This document shows, in pieces, positions 46,976 to 47,550 of a stretch of 47,550 nucleotides of DNA (position 1 is its first letter; each line of letters opens with the position of its first letter). The DNA is from Caldilineaceae bacterium SB0662_bin_25 (GTDB taxonomy: Bacteria > Chloroflexota > Anaerolineae > Caldilineales > Caldilineaceae). The notes beneath the pieces are model-generated. The model did not search any database. It saw only the letters and a program-made list of their open reading frames with translations, and was not told where the DNA came from. The position numbers were made by a program, and so were the translations under genes. The DNA is taken from the NCBI GenBank assembly GCA_009840225.1, contig VXOE01000017.1, forward strand, positions 1-47,550. The letters are read 5' to 3'.

Positions 46976-47005
46976 ATTATACCACTTGCCAGAATGCAGA
47001 AACAA
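46976..47005 (-). promoter_or_regulatory. extended -10 promoter of the coiled-coil/selB operon
   Basis: On the minus strand a consensus TATAAT (46981-46976) is preceded by TGG, an extended -10 element. A weak TTGTTT (47005-47000) lies 18 bp upstream. Transcription would start near 46969, giving a leader of about 155 nt before the coiled-coil gene. Confidence 0.65.
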
Positions 47006-47396
47006 CAGTGAACCAATCAGAGCACAGGGCATACGGATCCTATTGGGAGAGAACTTGGAGGAGATAGTCAGTTCTCCGACCGGCTCGTTTACGTTTGGCA
47101 GCCATACCGATTTTGGCGCTTATCTCTCTGCGTAGGAGGTTGAAAGCCAAACGGCGCGGGACGGGCAGCTTGTGCTGCGCTTGGCCTTTACGCGTCCGAC
47201 AGTCGTCCTCATCCAAGACCCAGTGAACTGAGCTCTCTTTGGTCCAGCGACTGAGAGTGGAAGTCAGGAGCAGTTTGGCATCTTAGGAAAAGACGGAATT
47301 CAGATTCGATCCACATAGTTGTGGGGCTGATGCGAACCTTGTAGCCATTGTGGATCGTTTGTGTTGGTGGTGTGGCACAGGCTTTCTCATGTGTGT
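47006..47396. other. non-coding region near the right edge
   Basis: No credible gene is seen in this stretch upstream of the minus-strand operon promoter. Short open frames lack ribosome sites and family features, and base composition drifts toward GT-rich. Confidence 0.4.
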
Positions 47397-47550
47397 GTTG
47401 GACGAGCGTTTACAAGTGCTTACAAGTGCTTACGAGTGTTTGCAAGCGTTTTCGTGTTGTATCAGTGCAATTCATGCAGTCTGTGTGATGGGCTGCAGTC
47501 AGGGTCTTGCCGGTTCAGGTTGTCTCGTATGAGCGTTGGACGAGAGTTTA
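47397..47550. repeat. direct repeat and 10-bp tandem repeats at the window end
   Basis: GTTGGACGAGCGTTTA (47397-47412) recurs as GTTGGACGAGAGTTTA (47535-47550), one mismatch, 138 bp apart. Between them, starting at 47408, a degenerate 10-bp unit (GYTTACAAGT-like) is repeated about four times to 47447. The array is cut by the window edge, so its full extent is unknown. Confidence 0.55.

Noticed and set aside
47408-47447. Possible CRISPR array
   Set aside because: Units are about 10 bp, contiguous and without spacers; no cas genes are present.
1-47550. tRNA and rRNA genes, insertion sequences, prophage or integrase genes
   Set aside because: None was seen by eye on either strand; a covariance-model scan for tRNA (including selC) would be needed to exclude small RNA genes.

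Overview
This 47.5 kb window looks like a chromosomal segment of a GC-rich bacterium. The best guess is the phylum Chloroflexota (Anaerolineae/Caldilineales-like, possibly from a host-associated or marine metagenome). That guess rests on the mix of a Uma2-family nuclease, a PhyH/SDR cassette, a PucR regulator, an EndoQ-UvrD fusion and a Trp T-box. It is inference only: there is no rRNA, tRNA or other taxonomic marker in the window.

Layout. (1) 0.2-5.3 kb: a forward cassette of a PhyH dioxygenase, a VOC protein, two SDRs and a D-2-hydroxyacid dehydrogenase, then a Tat-type metallophosphoesterase. (2) 5.4-8.9 kb: ftsH, a small membrane protein and a dCMP deaminase. (3) 9.1-20.9 kb: a forward operon with its own promoter and a Trp-specific T-box leader (specifier UGG, acceptor-pairing UGGC). 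It holds trpE, trpS, trpG, an APH-fold kinase, trpD, trpC, a DUF554 membrane protein, trpF, aroC, an aroK-aroB fusion and aroQ. (4) 21-26.6 kb: an orphan solute-binding protein, an M23 peptidase, two unknown genes and a PucR-type regulator, all forward. (5) 36.3-26.6 kb on the minus strand: a second aromatic operon, aroH, pheA, aroF, aroF, tyrA, aroA, aroE, trpB, trpA. It is preceded by a promoter, a leader ORF with 8 aromatic codons in 12, and an 11-bp intrinsic terminator, which together form a classic attenuator. (6) 36.8-42.5 kb: an SDR, then Uma2, nitroreductase and EndoQ-UvrD fusion genes with overlapping start/stop codons. (7) 47.0-42.6 kb, minus: a coiled-coil protein, selB and an aldo/keto reductase behind an extended -10 promoter. 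(8) The right edge is non-coding with short direct repeats.

Together, regions 3 and 5 encode every shikimate-pathway step (two DAHP synthases, AroB, AroQ, AroE, AroK, AroA, AroC), all Trp steps (TrpE, G, D, C, F, B, A), and chorismate mutase, prephenate dehydratase and prephenate dehydrogenase. Only an aromatic aminotransferase is missing. The two convergent operons use different regulation. The Trp branch up to indoleglycerol phosphate is read by tRNA-Trp through a T-box. The other arm, including trpB and trpA, appears to be read by a ribosome translating a Phe/Tyr/Trp-rich leader peptide. This pairing is the most interesting feature of the window.
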